A DNA stretch of 64,000 nt, taken from NCBI GenBank assembly GCA_023055425.1, contig JALGPY010000006.1, forward strand, positions 76,382,435 to 76,446,434, written 5' to 3'. This document shows positions 60,125 to 64,000 of the stretch, piece after piece. Both the position numbers and the translations under genes were made by a program. This stretch comes from Linanthus parryae (taxonomy: Eukaryota; Streptophyta; Magnoliopsida; Ericales; Polemoniaceae). Under the pieces are notes generated by a model, which made no database searches, was not told the DNA's origin, and worked only from the letters and a program-made list of their open reading frames with translations. How positions within the stretch are numbered: position 1 is the stretch's first letter; every line of letters begins with the position of its first letter.

Positions 60125-62459
60125 TGTAACACCCCGTAATTTGACAACCAAGCCCGAGACCCGGGGGTGCCACTCCGTACCCGAGAGGAACCCGGGTTAA
60201 AGGATGTTAAAAGCAGGTCTCAAGTAACAACCAACCAAAATAAATAACTAAAGGCATTTTTAAAAGAAATTAAACCTTGTCTTGCCCCCAAACTTGGGCA
60301 TACAACTAAGTGTTTAAAACTAACAAACCGTTCCGAAACGAAAGGAAACATACTACTAACGTTCTCAAAAAGAAACTAAGTGTTCAACTAAGAAATAAAC
60401 TAATGTGTGATTCGCGATCCCTTCTAATCCAAAGTCTCATCTTCAAGACCTGCGGTGCGGAAAGAAAAAGAAACACCACAACATAAAATCAGCAATAAAT
60501 ACTGGTAAGAAACATCCAAGCATGTAAAACGACGATACGAGTTTCAAAACCAGTGATTCTTTCTTGAGAGTAAGAGTTTTTCCAAATCATAGTGAAATAT
60601 AGTTGACACTTTTATGAAACATATAAGTTTCCAATTCCATACGATTTCCATTACAACCATTATCCCTTAAAGGAAAATCAAAACATTTCCAATTCTTTTT
60701 CCATTAGCATACTCAAATAAAAAATCATCATTATTAATTCGTTGTGACGGGGGAACTCAAATAAACCACAACTTCCACGACCTGAAGTGTCGACACACCC
60801 CTAAGACTACGTCGGCAAAAGGAGTGAGTACATGCCGCTATCCGGGGACTTGTAACCGAATCGAAAGGGACGTGACCGCAGCCAACACGCCCAAAAATAA
60901 TAATAATAATGGCCCCGCACAACTTCTTCCACTTTACGTTATAGTTCATTAGTATCATGGTGATGTTTTCATCAAAAACATTTAACAAGTAGAAATCATG
61001 TATTTCAAGTCGTGTAGCACGTAAACACATTTTGAGACGTAACAAATCAAAGTATTCAATTGACAAGAAAGAGATATAAGCACAGTAGGCTTGGCACATT
61101 TACTTACCTCAAAGCAAAATCCAACTATCGCAATCAATCAAAGTACTCTACTTACTCGTTGTCGACGAACTCGTCACCTACACGTAACAATATTCTAATC
61201 AACACAATTATTCTAGCAATATACTCGCTATACTATCTACATGAACATGATAGTCAATGGTTTAGGATTCTAACACCAACCTAACATCCCACTTAATTCA
61301 TACTTCAAAACAACACCCAAAACCTTGCCCCAAAATCCTCTAACCTAAAGCATACATAACCTACCATAATTCCACCAATTTATTTCTCCAGTTTCTCTAA
61401 CAGATCATGGCTCAAAAGCAGTATCATTAGATTCAAAAAATTTGAAATAATAGGTTTAGCCTCAAACGGATCTTAATTTCGATTCCCGGATCAAAAGTTA
61501 CACTAGTTTCAAGTTTCCAATTTCACCCAAAACACACATACGGGAATAATCAATTTTCTTGAAACTTTTCCTCCAAGCATCTAGTTCATCCTATAGTCAT
61601 ACTAAACCTAATATAACATGATTCCCAACATCAAATCAGGTTGTTACCCACATACTATGATCATCCAATCACCCAAATTGCTTAATCAAACTTCTCCTCC
61701 AAACTAGGGTTTTTCCCATCACCCATGAACATGATAAACCCTAAAACTTGATTATCAATCATACGATTCCATGAACGATGAAACTAACAATATAAATATG
61801 AAAATTTAAGATTACATGCTTCATACATGATTCGAAATCAAGAGTTCAAGAGTAAAAGAGATCAACAAGAACTCAAGAGCAAAAGAGAGCAAAAGACCGC
61901 CGCCCATGGAGGGTCGGACGGACGGACGGGAAGGGAGAAAAAAAGAAGAAAAAGAAAAGAGAAGTGAGAAAGAGAAAAGGTAGAGAGAGAAAAGAGATTA
62001 CCTGCGCACGAAAGAGAGAGAGAGAGGCGGCGGCGGCGGTGCTGCTGCTTCTTCTTCTTGCCGTCGGCCAAAGAGAGAGACGACAGAGAGAGAGTCAGGG
62101 TCGGGTGAGAGAGAGAGACGTGAGTTTTGGGAAAAAAGAAAAGAAGGAAAACAAGAAAGAAAGAAATAATTGATGGGAAGGAATAAAAGTTTATGGGAAT
62201 ACTTTTTTCCATAAATTAAAATTCCCAGGTCAAACTGATAACTAATCAGTTGAAAAAGACACTTCAACCCCAATAGTTTAGCCTAAAAGGCGATAACCTC
62301 CCCCGAACTCGATTAAAAGACACTACAACTTTTAGATTAATGTCACAAAGACCCCCAATTACTGGTAATCAATTATAAACACTCCCAATAATTACACTTA
62401 ACTCCCAGTACATATCATAATTACACGAAATACTCATTGCTACAAAACGGGGTATTTCA
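60125..62459 (+). mobile_element. Solo Gypsy-type LTR, 2335 bp
   Basis: Starts TGTAACACCCCG and ends CGGGGTATTTCA, with the duplicated CACTC at 60120-60124 and 62460-62464. There are no coding domains, PBS or PPT inside; the longest frames lie in a CT/GA-rich tract at 61860-62170. TG...CA ends, a 5 bp duplication and size fit a single LTR of a chromovirus. Orientation is inferred from the TGTAACACCCC start. Confidence 0.85.
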
Positions 62460-64000
62460 CACTCACCTCGCATCCCCTCGAAGAATATCAAATGAAGTGC
62501 ATGCGATCATGTAGGGCTCACAAAGATGTGCAAATAAGATCTCCCTCATCGAACCCCCTCAACTACAACTCCCTCGTGACGCATTTAAGCGGTGATTCTA
62601 AACGATCTATGATGAAAGCCAAGAATCGTCACCCTAGGTCAAAGGGTTATCAAAGAATCCAAGGTTCAACACGGGTTTTCTAGTGGTCCTACAAGGTGAG
62701 TTCTATAAGTAGTGAGTGCTCTAATACACATCCTCGCACAACAGTTCCGTGTGCCACTACGAGGCGGGCTGGCGACTACCTAAGACGTAAACATGAACGT
62801 TTGGCTCGTTTAGCTCACACCTAGATCAACTCTTGTAAGAAAACACGGCACACACTATAGGTATGAAAATCAAGTAAGTGTATAAAATAGGCAGGCACTC
62901 ACGTAAAGAAAGTCTCTCTATACGTACTAAGGGGAACTCACATTGTCTTTCTCGGTCGCAAGTCACGCCCTATGCCTAAAGTCCTCACACTCCGCGATTT
63001 TACCAAATTCTAGCTTCTTTTGATTGCCCTTTCTCAAATTTTTAATTTCTTTTTGATTTTTTTTTTAATAATAAATCCTAACTCTATATTGAATGTCCGA
63101 CTAGATTGACTACTCGATACGGGTTGGGTGACTCAACAAAATAAATATTCAAACAAAATTTTAAATAATAAAATGAAAAATAAGGACATAACCAAAAACT
63201 AACTGTAAGTAACAGGCGATGCAAGACTCGATAAAACGGCTAGCAATCATGTAAACAACACCCCCCCCAACAAACACACAAACACACACTTAAGAGTTTC
63301 ATTTTCCTCAACGAAATTAGAGATCAAGCAGGAGGTATCCTCGCTTAAATGTGTAGGCGGTGGATTTTAACAATTATCGCTCAAACGTAGAACATAGAGA
63401 GTGTTAGAGGTACCTGTGGTTCCCGGGCCTACATGGTCACCGTGTCCGCAAAACTGCAACAAGTAGGGGTCTTGCGGACCATTGACAGTTTCCGGAAAAT
63501 TCTCACCTCGCGTCCGAATTCCGATGCGCCTACTCAAAATTCTCCAACACGAACATCAAGAAGGGAAATCCGGAGCGTCTTTTGTACCTGTGTCGATGCA
63601 CACTGATTGAAAGTATTAAAGCAACTCTCTCTCACCCCTAAAAACCAGATATGGAGAACTAAAATAAAGAAAAAAACTAAAAATAAATAGCATCCTAATC
63701 TTCCTTGGGTTGCCTCCCAAGCAGCGCTTGTAATTTAAGGTCGACGACCCGACCTGGTTACCTCAACCGAAAAGGATTGTGGAGGCTACTTTATCCCTTC
63801 AGTTATTCTTTTTCCACCATCTCTTCTCAATAAGCCTTTTCTCACGAGAACCCCTGTGCTCTGACGATGGAGGAGAGTTGTGAAAGCTATCTCTTTTCCT
63901 CTTTCAATTGATCTTCTTGATCAGCTTCAAAAAATGTATCACCAGACTCAAATGCGCCGCTCTCCATAAATTCATCCCAGTAATACATTTTCGGTGCTAG

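Larger units (their letters stand above)
58787..64000 (-). mobile_element. Body of the Tat/Ogre-type element, 3' non-coding part
   Basis: Continues to the window edge and is split by the solo LTR at 60125-62459. On the minus strand 63737-63700 reads CAAGCGCTGCTTGGGAGGCA, a conserved block found after pol in Tat/Athila elements. No protein domain is present, so pol must lie to the right of the window. Calls for the lineage rest on remembered motifs. Confidence 0.6.

Noticed and set aside
61862..62273. Overlapping Ser/Leu-rich and Arg/Glu-rich frames on both strands
   Set aside because: GA/CT-rich tract inside the solo LTR, giving open frames in several phases by chance.

Overview
The window is plant nuclear DNA, most likely from a eudicot. 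It is AT-rich, has short GT-AG introns of 80-160 bases and very low gene density, and is packed with nested plant transposons: a Helitron, L1-type LINEs with a C-terminal RNase H, Ty1/Copia and Ty3/Gypsy elements and a gene-capturing TIR element. The species cannot be named from the sequence. Only one gene outside transposons looks like an ordinary host gene, a small C2-domain protein at 41361-41894.

Region 1 (1 to about 24753, minus strand) looks like most of a giant, possibly autonomous Helitron. A 5' terminus is visible at 24753: TC on the minus strand, directly preceded by A. The 3' end was not found and may lie left of the window. Every gene in it runs on the minus strand. In element order they are: a 2,422-residue RepHel transposase with a repetitive AT-hook N-terminal extension (20995-13543); a nine-exon RPA1-like single-strand DNA-binding protein (13371-11104); a low-complexity protein ending in a catalytically complete RNase H-like domain (10435-9035); a small coiled-coil protein (7874-7527); a three-exon protein with two B3 DNA-binding domains (5613-4687); the C-terminal half of a second RPA1-like gene (about 3720-2751); and a second, catalytically broken RNase H-like gene (2040-1228) whose 3' end is duplicated at 600-835. 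Three tandem-repeat blocks lie between RepHel and the 5' terminus. A co-oriented set of replication and DNA-binding genes on one Helitron is the best candidate here for an undescribed system.

Region 2 (24754-41065) is a graveyard of nested elements. A roughly 250 bp direct duplication is split by a 5'-truncated LINE (25084-27656, 8 bp target-site duplication). Next is a TIR element (27966-34590) that carries a captured 5' fragment of a TTM3/CYTH-type triphosphatase gene and was itself split by a Copia element (28283-33465) with unusual TA...TA LTR ends. A long, frameshifted LINE with a 44-base poly(A) tail follows (35269 to about 40930), then a bare poly(T) tract flanked by a 16 bp duplication.

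Region 3 (41349-42393) holds the C2-domain gene with its TATA box.

Region 4 (42394-64000) is nested LTR retrotransposons. A decayed Gypsy element (42394-56144) has a 1.4 kb solo Copia LTR in its 5' LTR. Its body holds a complete but non-coding Copia-like element (47196-54949) whose 480 bp LTRs differ at only three positions. After an inverted LTR-like remnant comes the 3' end of a minus-strand Tat/Ogre-type Gypsy element (3' LTR 57083-58786, body to the window end), itself split by a 2.3 kb solo LTR (60125-62459, target-site duplication CACTC).
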